A DNA stretch of 47,741 nt from Lachnospiraceae bacterium (GTDB taxonomy: Bacteria; Bacillota; Clostridia; Lachnospirales; Lachnospiraceae), in NCBI GenBank assembly GCA_017450485.1, contig JAFSTN010000038.1:1-47741 (forward strand). The letters are read 5' to 3'. Numbering within the stretch: the stretch's first letter is position 1; each line of letters starts with the position of its first letter. Under the pieces are notes generated by a model. The model worked only from the letters and a program-made list of their open reading frames with translations, did no database searches and was not told where the DNA came from. Position numbers and translations under genes: made by a program. Below, one piece after another: positions 25,628-34,048 of this stretch.

Positions 25628-27457
25628 TCACTCCCATACATATCCTTCCACTATCACGTATCCGCCCCTTGAGGCTTTGGATATGGCGTATATGCCAAGT
25701 TTTGCACCGGTCCATGTGTGATCGGACGGAGCAAAGGACTCACCTGCTGCGGAAATATCCGACGTTTTGTATATGCCGTTTTCATCCGGCCGGTCCGTAC
25801 GGAAACCGAAAGATACAACCGGTCTGCACTGATTTACGTTATCCGATACACCGTTATCTGTTTGCCGGATCTTAACGGTAAACACGGATTCAGCTGCGGA
25901 TACCGTACACACCTGTGCTTTTTTCTCTTCCATGCCGTTTCCGGAGTCCCTGCCTGTCCCATAATTGATCCTGTAATTATCACTACCCGGCTCTATAGAT
26001 ATCCGCTCACATTCAACGAATGCATATTCACCGCCGATAACGGTGACCCCGGCTCTGTCTCCGGTATTTAAGCCCGATACATCCAGCGTGACGCTGACCG
26101 TATAATTTCTCGCATCTACCTTGCGTGTAAGGACATTCGGACTCTTCCATATGATCGGCATGATCCCCTGCATATTAAGCGCCTGAAGCTTTAGCCTGTT
26201 TTGTCCTCCCCCGTATACGCTCTTTCCGTAATACAGGTCCGTCATATCCTTTGATACGACTATATCCCTGTTAAGTACAACTTCAAAAAATTCAGTGGAA
26301 TAATCCCCCATCCACTGCAGATCCGTATCTGAGGGAGCGGGAAACCGGCCGTTAATACCGTCCGGGCCGCTGATATGGGGCACGGCATATTCATACACCG
26401 GTTCGCCGCAGCCGGAGCCGTCCGCATCACTGCCTATGAGCGGCCAGTCATTTTCCCATTTCACGGGCTGTAAATGACACACTCTGCCATATGGTCCCAT
26501 GTCCTGGAAATGCATAAAGAAATCCTCTCCGGCATCATCCGAGACCATTCCGCCCTGATGAGGTCCGTTTATCTGCGATCCGCCCTGATGGCAAACGACC
26601 CTGTATTCATAAGGACCGCTTATATCCTTTGACCTGAGTGCCAGCTGCCATCCGAATCTGACGCCTCCGGCAGGAGCTAAAATATAAAAATATCCATTTC
26701 TTTTATATACCTTGGGTCCTTCTATCGTGACAGCGGGATGAAGCTTTTCATCCGGTGTTTCATCCGTAATATATTTATATTTAAGATCCGTATTCTCTTT
26801 GCCGGACTCATCAGCTATATTGCCGTTAAAGATTATCCGGTCTGCAGATATCTTCTTCAGGCCGGTCTTATCAAGCTCGATCATACCAAGCATACTCTTA
26901 AAGCCTATCCGGCTTTTGGCATAAGCATGTATCAGGAAAAACCTGCCGTCTTCATCAACAAAAGGGCACGGATCTATCAGTCCCTTGCCCTTCATGACGC
27001 AAACCGGCTTATCCCATATTATTGAAGTATGCTCAAGTCCCGGCACATCAAGGCTCATTCCGTGATCGTGTATATATGACCCTTCCGGTACTTCCGTGCT
27101 TCCTGTTTCAAGTACCCTCATATCCGCGGGAAGACTATCTCTGAATCGTCCGCGTATGACAAAAAGACCCTCATCAGGCATCCCGTAATAGATATAGAAC
27201 ATATCATTGATGTACCGGATCGAGGGCGCCCATATCCCCTCGGAATGTCTGGGCTCTTCAAATCCGATCCCTAGGCTTTTGATCGCATAGCCTATATGTA
27301 TCCAGCGGATAAGATCCCTTGAATACAGTATCGGCAGTCCGGGAGTATAGTTAAAGCTTGAAGCGGTCATATAGTAGCCGTCCTGCACCCTCACAAGATC
27401 GGGATCGGAATAATCCGCAAATATAACAGGATTACGATATGTTTTACCGATACTCAT
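25628..27457 (-). CDS. GH43 glycosidase (arabinofuranosidase/xylosidase-like)
   Basis: The propeller domain begins NPVIFADYSDPDLVRV, with the catalytic Asp in YSDPDLV. Asp in GLIDPCPF and the acid Glu in AVTIEGPKVYKRNGYFYIL complete the GH43 triad. The C-terminal third is a concanavalin-like beta-sandwich, as in GH43 subfamilies with an accessory domain. It should trim neutral side chains from imported oligosaccharides. I start at ATG 27457 (MSIGKTYRNP), where GAGGGTG lies about seven bases upstream; this overlaps the end of the esterase gene by 14 bases. Earlier ATGs add an unrelated stretch. 609 residues, no signal peptide. Confidence 0.9.
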   Translation of the reverse strand: MSIGKTYRNPVIFADYSDPDLVRVQDGYYMTASSFNYTPGLPILYSRDLIRWIHIGYAIKSLGIGFEEPRHSEGIWAPSIRYINDMFYIYYGMPDEGLFVIRGRFRDSLPADMRVLETGSTEVPEGSYIHDHGMSLDVPGLEHTSIIWDKPVCVMKGKGLIDPCPFVDEDGRFFLIHAYAKSRIGFKSMLGMIELDKTGLKKISADRIIFNGNIADESGKENTDLKYKYITDETPDEKLHPAVTIEGPKVYKRNGYFYILAPAGGVRFGWQLALRSKDISGPYEYRVVCHQGGSQINGPHQGGMVSDDAGEDFFMHFQDMGPYGRVCHLQPVKWENDWPLIGSDADGSGCGEPVYEYAVPHISGPDGINGRFPAPSDTDLQWMGDYSTEFFEVVLNRDIVVSKDMTDLYYGKSVYGGGQNRLKLQALNMQGIMPIIWKSPNVLTRKVDARNYTVSVTLDVSGLNTGDRAGVTVIGGEYAFVECERISIEPGSDNYRINYGTGRDSGNGMEEKKAQVCTVSAAESVFTVKIRQTDNGVSDNVNQCRPVVSFGFRTDRPDENGIYKTSDISAAGESFAPSDHTWTGAKLGIYAISKASRGGYVIVEGYVWE

Positions 27458-28202
27458 CAGCCACACCCTCATCATGCAAGTTCGCTTCGTATACCATATC
27501 AAGGTCTTTAAGCACACTGATATCTATAAGCGACGCATAAGGCTCACCATATTCAACAAGCTCTCTTGCCAGCAGTTCGCCAAACTTCATGGCACCTTCA
27601 TATTTCAGATGGGTATTATCGGTAGACAATCCGTCAGGTAACCAGAATACTTCACCGGGCTTTATATGCATAAAAAACCTTTTGCTCGGTTCATCACCGA
27701 TGCTTTCAAGGAAAGCGTGACTTGCCTTGCACAAATCTATAAGCGGAACTCTGAAGCGTTCGGCGGCTTTGTAATAACCCTCCACATAGGCTTTATGCGT
27801 GGATTCCCGCATATGTATACCGTCCGCCTCGAAATTTCTGCGTTCAATGGGCGTTATCAGAAGCGGGATCGCGCCTTTATTCCTCGCCACATTTACATAC
27901 TTGCCCAGATTATCTATAAAATCGGAATCCGGGTCCGTATATCTGCTGAGATCGGTTTTTTTCTCGTCATTATGTCCAAACTGTATGAAAAGGAAGTCTC
28001 CTTCCCTGATCTCATCATATATGATTGCAAGACGCCCCTGGTCTATGAAGCTTTTGGTGCTCCTGCCGTTGACCGCATGATCATAGATGACCACATCAAA
28101 TGCGGTAAAACGATCAAAAGCCTGCGCTATACCGGTCTGCGGATATTTGTTGGCCTTGTTGCATGTATTGGTAGAGTCTCCCGCCCAGAATATAACTCTC
28201 AT
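27444..28202 (-). CDS. SGNH/GDSL esterase, rhamnogalacturonan acetylesterase-like (CE12)
   Basis: The SGNH blocks are in order: nucleophile Ser in WAGDST (near residue 10), Gly in AVNGRSTKSF, Asn in FIQFGHNDEKK and the C-terminal Asp-x-x-His in DNTHLKYEGA. The GDST form and FGHNDEK are typical of rhamnogalacturonan acetylesterases, which remove acetyl groups from galacturonate in the RG-I backbone. I start at ATG 28202 because AAAGGAAAAGAT precedes it; an earlier start at 28253 lies in the terminator stem. 252 residues, no signal peptide. It is the first enzyme gene after the transporter genes, behind a strong terminator. Confidence 0.9.
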   Translation of the reverse strand: MRVIFWAGDSTNTCNKANKYPQTGIAQAFDRFTAFDVVIYDHAVNGRSTKSFIDQGRLAIIYDEIREGDFLFIQFGHNDEKKTDLSRYTDPDSDFIDNLGKYVNVARNKGAIPLLITPIERRNFEADGIHMRESTHKAYVEGYYKAAERFRVPLIDLCKASHAFLESIGDEPSKRFFMHIKPGEVFWLPDGLSTDNTHLKYEGAMKFGELLARELVEYGEPYASLIDISVLKDLDMVYEANLHDEGVADEYR

Positions 28203-28237
28203 ATCTTTTCCTTTTGTCGATTTCTGTTCCCTGCGAG

Positions 28238-28289
28238 AAAAAACCGCGCACAAAGTGATTTATAGATTTCTTTGCTGCGCGGGTTTTTT
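28238..28289. terminator. Strong bidirectional terminator between transporter and enzyme genes
   Basis: An almost perfect stem (28244-28255 with 28270-28282, one bulged base; CCGCGC and CTTTG arms) has six T on either side, so it can stop transcription on both strands. It splits the minus-strand locus into a transporter part (binding protein and two permeases) and the enzyme part. No clear promoter is seen between it and the esterase gene, so the enzymes may depend on read-through. Confidence 0.85.
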
Positions 28290-28300
28290 AATTCGCGATA

Positions 28301-29167
28301 TTATTCTTTGACTGCTCCCACATTTACACCCTTCACGAAATACTTCTGCAGGAAAGGATACAGCAGCATGAAAGGAAGTATCGCACAGATGATCGCCGCA
28401 TAATAAAGCGTGGTCTGAGAAACGCTGTATTGCGTTACAGGCGTATCACCGTCCATGACCATGACTCGCAGGATATACTGGAAGTTAACCTGATCACGAT
28501 TTGTGATATAGATCTGTACCGTTGAATAATCGTTCCATACCGTAACGGCATACATCAGACCGATGGAGGCAAGTGCTGCCTTGGAAAGCGGAAGAACTAT
28601 CTTAAAGAATATTCCCATCGGCGTGCATCCGTCGATCTTGGCCGCTTCAAACAACGAACCGGGAATGCCCTCAAAAAAGTTACGCATAAGCACCAGGTTG
28701 TAAACGTTCATTCCATGTTTGACAACCAATATCCACATGGAGTTTACCAGATGCAGTTTCTTCATTACCAGGTACTCGGGGATCATGCCGCCCGAGAATA
28801 TCATTGTGAAAAGAAGAAAGTAAGCCAGAGCTGTCCGGCCGGGCATATCCTTCTGCGCAAGTACATATCCTCCGAGTGTGGACATTACAAGCCCGAGAAG
28901 AGTTCCTATGACCGTAGTGACAACCGAATTAACGAACGGTCTGTACAGTTTCTGGGTCGTCATTATGACCTTATATCCGTCCAGTGTGAACTTGTTGGGG
29001 AACAACTGGAATTTATACACACCGACCGCATTAAACGAATCGGATAATACTTTCCAGATTGGAATCAGGATTATCAGGCCAATGATAATGAATACTATAT
29101 AGTTTACGACGTCGAATACGCCGGTTCTGTGCTTTCTTCCAGCAGTAAATTCTTTTTTTCTAGCCAT
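28301..29167 (-). CDS. Sugar ABC transporter permease (CUT1, YtcP/LplC type)
   Basis: A 288-residue inner-membrane permease with six predicted segments, the first at about residues 22-40. The EAA loop that contacts the ATPase is EAAKIDGCTPMGIFFKIVLPLS-like (residues near 190), and the protein ends with VKGVNVGAVKE, a tail typical of YtcP/LplC permeases that import complex oligosaccharides. It pairs with the LplB-type permease upstream, 11 bases away. No ATPase gene of the CUT1 kind is in the window, so a shared ATPase such as MsmX elsewhere is expected. ATG follows GAGGTGACGGAAT. Confidence 0.93.
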   Translation of the reverse strand: MARKKEFTAGRKHRTGVFDVVNYIVFIIIGLIILIPIWKVLSDSFNAVGVYKFQLFPNKFTLDGYKVIMTTQKLYRPFVNSVVTTVIGTLLGLVMSTLGGYVLAQKDMPGRTALAYFLLFTMIFSGGMIPEYLVMKKLHLVNSMWILVVKHGMNVYNLVLMRNFFEGIPGSLFEAAKIDGCTPMGIFFKIVLPLSKAALASIGLMYAVTVWNDYSTVQIYITNRDQVNFQYILRVMVMDGDTPVTQYSVSQTTLYYAAIICAILPFMLLYPFLQKYFVKGVNVGAVKE

Positions 29168-29178
29168 ATTCCGTCACC

Positions 29179-30132
29179 TCACAGTATTCCGCGTCCGCGT
29201 ACTTTTTTACTTGCCCAGTTACATACGATAACCAGGAAGCAACCGACAAGTGACTTAAACAATCCAACCGCAGTTGTATATCCGTAGTTCGGAATGGCAG
29301 TCAGGAATGTCTTGCGGTAAATGTATGTGGAAATAACATCCGATACTTCAAATACGCGGTTGTTATACATTACAAATACCGACTCGAAAAGGTTAAGAAC
29401 CTTGGCAAGATTTAAGATGAGTACGATGATAATGGTATTGGCAAGCTCCGGTACCGTTACATACCATATCCTCTGAAGACGGGTCGCACCGTCGATATCT
29501 GCGGCTTCATAAAGCTCGGGATTTATACCGGCCAGCGTTGCAAGGAAAATAACAGTGCCCCATCCGGTTTCCTTCCATATGTTAACCAGATAGTAAACTA
29601 TACGCCATAAGCTGGTTTCATGCATAAAGTCTATGCTTTCCTTTATCCATCCCCAGTTCTTCAGTGTTTCGTTTACAAAGCCCGTGGAAGATGTGGAAAG
29701 AAACAGAGTAAAGATAGCCGCCGTAACTGTCCATGACATAAAATGCGGCAGATAGATGACAGTCTGCAGGACCTTCTTGGCAAACAAATTAGCCATCTCA
29801 TTGATAAATACCGAAACTATTACCGAAGCAGCGGTAGTTATGAACAGCTTGGTAACGGACAGTACAAGTGTATTTGTAAAGGCCTTCCAGAATTCCTTTT
29901 CCGAGAACATTTTCTGAAAATGCTTAAGGCCTACGAATTCGATCTTCTTTAATGTGTAGTCATAAAAAGAATAGCGTATACCGAGCATCGGCCAGTAATA
30001 CACTATCAAAACATAAACAAGCACAGGAATAAACATCAAATAAAAGCCCCTGTTATTCCATATCCGCTTACCCAATGGCTTCTTCTGGATCGGCCGTCCC
30101 GTAGATGTTGTGAGTTTCTGTTTTTTTGCTAT
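29179..30132 (-). CDS. Sugar ABC transporter permease (CUT1, LplB type)
   Basis: The sequence from KRIWNNRGFYLMFIPVLVYVL to the end has six membrane segments and the EAA loop YEAADIDGATRLQRIWYVTVP, with the common LplB features IKKIEFVGLKHF-like first loop and GRGIL end. Start codon: the only upstream ATGs (30216, 30201) lack ribosome-binding sites and would translate through the stem-loop at 30156-30187. An AUA at 30132 lies eight bases after ACGGGG and gives a normal-length 317-residue protein starting (M)AKKQKLTT. I place the start there, as inference (see findings). Works with the permease at 28301-29167 and the binding protein. Confidence 0.85.
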   Translation of the reverse strand: MAKKQKLTTSTGRPIQKKPLGKRIWNNRGFYLMFIPVLVYVLIVYYWPMLGIRYSFYDYTLKKIEFVGLKHFQKMFSEKEFWKAFTNTLVLSVTKLFITTAASVIVSVFINEMANLFAKKVLQTVIYLPHFMSWTVTAAIFTLFLSTSSTGFVNETLKNWGWIKESIDFMHETSLWRIVYYLVNIWKETGWGTVIFLATLAGINPELYEAADIDGATRLQRIWYVTVPELANTIIIVLILNLAKVLNLFESVFVMYNNRVFEVSDVISTYIYRKTFLTAIPNYGYTTAVGLFKSLVGCFLVIVCNWASKKVRGRGIL

Positions 30133-30155
30133 AAGAATTACCCCGTTAAGTGGTT

Positions 30156-30187
30156 GTGTGGGCACCCTTGCGCACGGGTGCCCACAC
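30156..30187 (-). other. 12-bp stem-loop between binding-protein and permease genes
   Basis: A perfect 12-bp stem (30156-30167 with 30176-30187) and an 8-nt loop without a T-run. A smaller palindrome (30218-30232, TCAGGCC/GGCCTGA) lies just before it. Such hairpins after a solute-binding gene commonly protect its mRNA 3' end and lower permease expression; that role is inferred here. Confidence 0.75.
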
Positions 30188-30237
30188 GGTATTACTAACA
30201 TATGTGTCGTAATCATTTCAGGCCGGGCCTGATTTTA

Positions 30238-31926
30238 TTATTGAGCGTTCAGCTCATCCAATACCTGCTGTATGGTATCTCCCCACTCAGCCTGATACTC
30301 TGCTATCGCATCCTCTGCAGTCTTCTTACCTGCTACTACTTCGTTCATAAGAGTAGTCTTATCAACCACAAGATCTGCCTCGATAACAGTGAGAGACTCG
30401 GAAGAGGGAGACTGAGGTGCATCTACACAGTTCTCTGTGAAGAACTTGTTGCCTTCCTCGATAAGGGGATCGTTATCAACGAAACCATTTGTAAGAGGAG
30501 CAATTACAAGTACGGGATCAAGATGATTCTTTTTCCATACAGTGTTGGGATCGTTAGGAGCCTGCTTTAAGTGGAATTCACCATCGGCATACTCATAATC
30601 TTTCTTCTTCTCAGGATCGTCAGGATTGGTCGTGAATGATTCAGCCTTTGTTGACCAGTGAACATCCTCTGCACCATATGTCCAAAGTGTCTGAACGGTA
30701 TCACCGTCAAGCATTGTCTCAAGAAGTGCATCGAAGATAGCCTGCTCACGTGCATTATCACCGTCACCGTCGTCAGTGATTACCCATACAGGAGCTTCGC
30801 GGTTGATGTATCCGCCCCAGGTATCTTTGATCTCCTTGATGGGAGGAAGCTGTACAAGTCTGTCATCTCCGAGATCGGTATCAACCTCGTTCTTATCAAG
30901 GTTATCTGTCAGAGTACGAAGCCAGGTGCCGGCCCAGTATGTAAATACTCCTTCGGAAGTGGACTGGTCATTTGAGAACCATTTCTCTCTTGCGGTCTTG
31001 GTTGATGCTTCCTCTGTATCCTTATCGATAACGCCGTCAGCATAACCCTTGGCAAGTCTGTTTAATGCGTCGATGGTAGCCTGCTCCTGGAAACCGTCAA
31101 CCCACTGTCCGTCCTTCTGATAGATTGCCGGATAAGCACCCTGCCAGAATTCGGGCATATAGTTAATGTAAGGAGCCTCGTCAAGCTTACCGAAGCCGGC
31201 GGCGATCACACCGGTCTGTCCGCCCTGGGTAAATGCCTGGAGCATATTATAATAATCATCGAAAGTCTTGATATCTTCGATCTTAAGCCCCGCCGCATCA
31301 AGCCATGACTGCTTAACATAGGTAACACATCCGTTGCCGTATGTAGGTGCAAATCCGTAAAGCTCACCGGATGCGGTCTTCATATTCTCGTTGATCAAAG
31401 GAAGTGTAACCCTTGCCTGGAACTCCGCATTCGCATATGCATCTGCCATGTCCCAAAGGATACCCGTGTTCTGATACTGCTTAAACATTGTTGCGCTCAT
31501 GATAAGAGCATCAGGATACTGTCCGTCACCGGGCTCTCCTGTCGTAAGGAGCTGAGCTACATTATCTTTATAGCCTGAATGCTCGGGCTGGTTGATATGA
31601 AGCTTGATAGGGTGTCCGAGTTTCTCGGATACAGCTGCTTCCCACTGTTCGATGAACTTATCCTGACCGCTGTCTACGTTAGCGGTAAGAGTACCGTCTA
31701 CCGTAATGTAAAGATCGGTAAGTTCATAATCGGAAGCGGGTGCACTTTCCTCGGTTGAAGCTTCTGCAGAGCTATCTGCTGCTTCTGTGGTTGCTTCTGT
31801 GGTTGCTTCTGCGCTATCTGCTGCAGGAGCTGCGGTATCTGCGCCCGAATCGCTGCTGCTTCCGCAGGCTGCAAGCGAAGCTACCATAGCTGATGATAAC
31901 AGAATAGCAAGCAATTTCTTTTTCAT
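30238..31926 (-). CDS. Extracellular solute-binding lipoprotein of an oligosaccharide ABC transporter
   Basis: The product begins with a lipoprotein signal peptide (MKKK, hydrophobic core, lipobox SLAAC with Cys21), then an Ala/Ser/Thr/Glu-rich linker to about residue 70, then a family 1 (LplA/CUT1-like) binding domain. At 562 residues it is in the size class that binds complex oligosaccharides. Anchored outside the membrane, it should capture pectin-derived oligosaccharides and deliver them to the two permeases encoded downstream. ATG follows AGGAGGAAAACCAT. It is the first gene of the minus-strand locus and is divergent from kduD across 267 bases. Confidence 0.93.
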   Translation of the reverse strand: MKKKLLAILLSSAMVASLAACGSSSDSGADTAAPAADSAEATTEATTEAADSSAEASTEESAPASDYELTDLYITVDGTLTANVDSGQDKFIEQWEAAVSEKLGHPIKLHINQPEHSGYKDNVAQLLTTGEPGDGQYPDALIMSATMFKQYQNTGILWDMADAYANAEFQARVTLPLINENMKTASGELYGFAPTYGNGCVTYVKQSWLDAAGLKIEDIKTFDDYYNMLQAFTQGGQTGVIAAGFGKLDEAPYINYMPEFWQGAYPAIYQKDGQWVDGFQEQATIDALNRLAKGYADGVIDKDTEEASTKTAREKWFSNDQSTSEGVFTYWAGTWLRTLTDNLDKNEVDTDLGDDRLVQLPPIKEIKDTWGGYINREAPVWVITDDGDGDNAREQAIFDALLETMLDGDTVQTLWTYGAEDVHWSTKAESFTTNPDDPEKKKDYEYADGEFHLKQAPNDPNTVWKKNHLDPVLVIAPLTNGFVDNDPLIEEGNKFFTENCVDAPQSPSSESLTVIEADLVVDKTTLMNEVVAGKKTAEDAIAEYQAEWGDTIQQVLDELNAQ

Positions 31927-32006
31927 ATGGTTTTCCTCCTAAACATTGTTTTATGTGTTGGCATTTTTTGCATTTATCTGCGTTTGTTGCCACATCGGAT
32001 AAAGAA

Positions 32007-32036
32007 ATTATATCGATTCTACAGAGTTAACAACAA
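32007..32036 (-). promoter_or_regulatory. Probable promoter of the binding-protein/transporter operon
   Basis: Perfect -10 TATAAT (32007-32012) on the minus strand, with TTGTTG (32031-32036) 18 nt upstream as a weak -35. A weak -35 fits activation by a regulator bound at the repeats next to it. Confidence 0.6.
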
Positions 32037-32040
32037 TGAT

Positions 32041-32081
32041 AAACTTGTCGCCAACCTTGCATAAATTGCTTAAACTTGCAT
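32041..32081. promoter_or_regulatory. Direct repeats, candidate AraC-type operator
   Basis: CTTGCAT occurs at 32056-32062 and 32075-32081, 19 bases apart, with a related AAACTTGTC at 32041. Direct half-sites about two helical turns apart are the usual target of AraC-family proteins. The sites lie between the divergent promoters of the binding protein and kduD, and the regulator gene follows kduD. Confidence 0.45.
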
Positions 32082-32087
32082 TTCTCT

Positions 32088-32144
32088 TTGCTTTTTTGTT
32101 TTGATTCAATATGATTAAAGTGTGCACCGGATCGGCTCCGGTGC
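32088..32144 (+). promoter_or_regulatory. Possible kduD promoter and downstream dyad
   Basis: TTGCTT (32088-32093), a 16-nt spacer and TATGAT (32110-32115) make a modest promoter. Just downstream is a perfect 8-bp dyad, GCACCGGA and TCCGGTGC (32124-32131, 32137-32144). The dyad would lie at the start of the transcript, as an operator or a leader hairpin. It has no T-run. Confidence 0.4.
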
Positions 32145-32193
32145 CGAATAACTGACCTATAACCTTATAACAGAAAAAATCGGAGGATACAAA

Positions 32194-33060
32194 ATGGCAG
32201 GTATAATTGACAGTTTCAGACTGGATGGAAAGGTTGCATGGATAACGGGTGCGTCATATGGCTTAGGTCTTGCTTATGCAAAAGCTTATGCCGAGGTCGG
32301 CGCCAAGATCGTGTTTAACGATATCAAACAGGAGCTTGTTGACAGGGGACTCGAAGAATACAGGAAACTGGGTATAGATGCATACGGTGCCGTATGTGAT
32401 GTTACCAGTGAAGATCAGGTGACCGCATTTGTCAAGGATGTTGAAGAAAAGGTGGGTACCATAGACATACTTGTAAATAATGCAGGTATCATTAAGCGAA
32501 TACCGATGACAGAGATGAGCGTTGACCAGTGGAATCAGGTTATCGGCGTGGATCTCACCGGGCCTTTCATCTGTTCCAAGGCAGTTCTTCCCGCTATGAT
32601 AGCCAAAGGATCGGGCAAAATCATAAATGCATGCTCGATGATGAGTGAGTTCGGACGCGAAACGGTATCCGCTTACGCTGCGGCCAAGGGAGGTCTTAAG
32701 ATGCTCACAAGAAATATCTGCTCCGAATACGGCCAGTACAACATCCAGTGTAACGCAATCGGTCCCGGTTATATTGCAACACCTCAGACGGCGCCTCTTC
32801 GTGCTCGTGGTGAGGACGGCAGCATGAATCCTTTCGACCGTTTCATCAGATCCAAGACTCCCGCGCAACGTTGGGGGCGTACGGAAGATCTTCAGGGACT
32901 TGCCGTATTCCTCGCATCTCCCGCATCCGACTTCATCAACGGACAGGTCGTTTATATCGACGGTGGCATTTCCGCATACATCGGTCAGGATCCCAGCAAT
33001 CTGGATGAATCCAAATTCGCAGCAGAGAAAGAAGACGAGGACATAATAGTTAACGATTAA
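32194..33060 (+). CDS. kduD: 2-keto-3-deoxygluconate 5-dehydrogenase-type SDR
   Basis: A classical short-chain dehydrogenase: NAD-binding TGASYGLG (near residues 18-25), LVNNAG, catalytic Ser in NACSMMSEFG and Tyr-Lys in SAYAAAKGG. It should reduce 2,5-diketo-3-deoxygluconate, the KduI product, to KDG. In Lachnospiraceae this type is often labelled gluconate 5-dehydrogenase; presence of kduI in the same locus favours KduD. The acidic C-terminal tail (about 15 residues after ISAYIGQDPS) is longer than in E. coli KduD. Read from its own promoter on the plus strand and followed by a terminator. ATG follows CGGAGGATACAAA. Confidence 0.9.
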   Translation: MAGIIDSFRLDGKVAWITGASYGLGLAYAKAYAEVGAKIVFNDIKQELVDRGLEEYRKLGIDAYGAVCDVTSEDQVTAFVKDVEEKVGTIDILVNNAGIIKRIPMTEMSVDQWNQVIGVDLTGPFICSKAVLPAMIAKGSGKIINACSMMSEFGRETVSAYAAAKGGLKMLTRNICSEYGQYNIQCNAIGPGYIATPQTAPLRARGEDGSMNPFDRFIRSKTPAQRWGRTEDLQGLAVFLASPASDFINGQVVYIDGGISAYIGQDPSNLDESKFAAEKEDEDIIVND

Positions 33061-33090
33061 TCCTCTTCATTTACAGCCTCCTTATAAAGA

Positions 33091-33127
33091 ACAGACCGCA
33101 GAAAAACTCTGCGGTCTGTTTGTTTTT
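33091..33127 (+). terminator. Terminator of kduD
   Basis: An 11-bp stem (33091-33101 with 33109-33119; ACAGACCGCAG) is followed by TTGTTTTTG on the plus strand. It ends kduD transcription 30 bases after the stop codon and overlaps the -35 region of the next gene. Confidence 0.85.
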
Positions 33128-33148
33128 GACGATCTGATACGATACAAT
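33120..33148 (+). promoter_or_regulatory. Promoter of the AraC-type regulator, possibly leaderless
   Basis: TTGTTT (33120-33125), a 17-nt spacer and TACAAT (33143-33148). The start codon at 33155 is only seven bases after the -10 box and has no ribosome-binding site, so the mRNA may begin at or within a base or two of the AUG. Confidence 0.5.
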
Positions 33149-33154
33149 AAGACC

Positions 33155-34045
33155 ATGAAAGAAAAACTCACCACCAATTATGATGACAGACAATATATGG
33201 AGGCCACGAATTTTGAGCTGTATTACTATCATGACAGCAAGATGAACAAGCGAACCGGCCTTCACACCCATCCGTATTACGAGTTTTATTTTTTTCTTGA
33301 AGGCCATGCCGAGGCCCAGGTCAAAAAAGAGCATTATATGCTTGCTTACGGAGATATACTGATCGTGCCTCCGGGAGTTTCACATGGTATTTTCGTTCAT
33401 GATTTTGATATACCTTACAGGCGCTTTGACCTGTGGATGAGCGTATCTTTCTACAACAACCTGGTCAACATGAGTGAAGATTATGCTTATGCCGTTAACA
33501 AGGCTTCAAACGAAGACCGGCATGTCATCCATACAGACCGGATCACATTTAATTCTATTCTTTCAAAGCTCTTTTATATTATCGGGGAAGAAAAAGGAAA
33601 ACGTTTCGGAAGAGAAACCCAGCTGATGATCAGTCTGGGAGATCTGCTGATGCATATCAACAGACTGGCGTTTGAACAGTTCACGACTCATAGGGTCACT
33701 CAGGACGCGCTTTATCAAAACATCTGCGATTATATCGAACATAACATAGACGAAAACCTGTCACTTGATAATATCGCCGATCATTTCTTCTTAAGCAAGT
33801 ACTATATATCACACGTCTTCAAAGATAACATAGGTATATCCATTCATAAATATATCGCCAAAAAAAGGCTCCAGCTCTGCCATGACGCGATCATGGGAGG
33901 GGAACCTATTTCACATGTATACAATACCTACGGATTTGACGATTATTCCAGTTTCTATCGTGCTTTCAAAAAAGAATACAATATGTCTCCCAAGCAGCTT
34001 ATACAACAGGCAAAAATAAACACAGCCGATGCGATGCACGAATAA
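33155..34045 (+). CDS. AraC-family transcriptional regulator with cupin sensor domain
   Basis: Residues about 15-100 form a cupin-like ligand domain (THPYYEFYFFLEGHAE, then GDILIVPPGVSHG). Residues about 185-290 hold the two helix-turn-helix motifs of the AraC/XylS family, with LSLDNIADHFFLSKYYISHVFK and the second ending YGFDDYSSFYRAFKKEYNMSPKQ. It is probably the local activator of the pectin locus and senses an intermediate such as a uronate or KDG; this is inferred from position next to kduD and the divergent transporter operon. No ribosome-binding site precedes the ATG. It ends three bases from the convergent GGDEF gene with no terminator between them. Confidence 0.88.
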   Translation: MKEKLTTNYDDRQYMEATNFELYYYHDSKMNKRTGLHTHPYYEFYFFLEGHAEAQVKKEHYMLAYGDILIVPPGVSHGIFVHDFDIPYRRFDLWMSVSFYNNLVNMSEDYAYAVNKASNEDRHVIHTDRITFNSILSKLFYIIGEEKGKRFGRETQLMISLGDLLMHINRLAFEQFTTHRVTQDALYQNICDYIEHNIDENLSLDNIADHFFLSKYYISHVFKDNIGISIHKYIAKKRLQLCHDAIMGGEPISHVYNTYGFDDYSSFYRAFKKEYNMSPKQLIQQAKINTADAMHE

Positions 34046-34048
34046 ACG

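Noticed and set aside
27666-28265. 199-codon plus-strand frame opposite the CE12-like esterase
   Set aside because: Antisense shadow; runs into the terminator stem.
32263-32868. 201-codon minus-strand frame opposite kduD
   Set aside because: Lies wholly inside kduD, which has all SDR motifs; no independent evidence.
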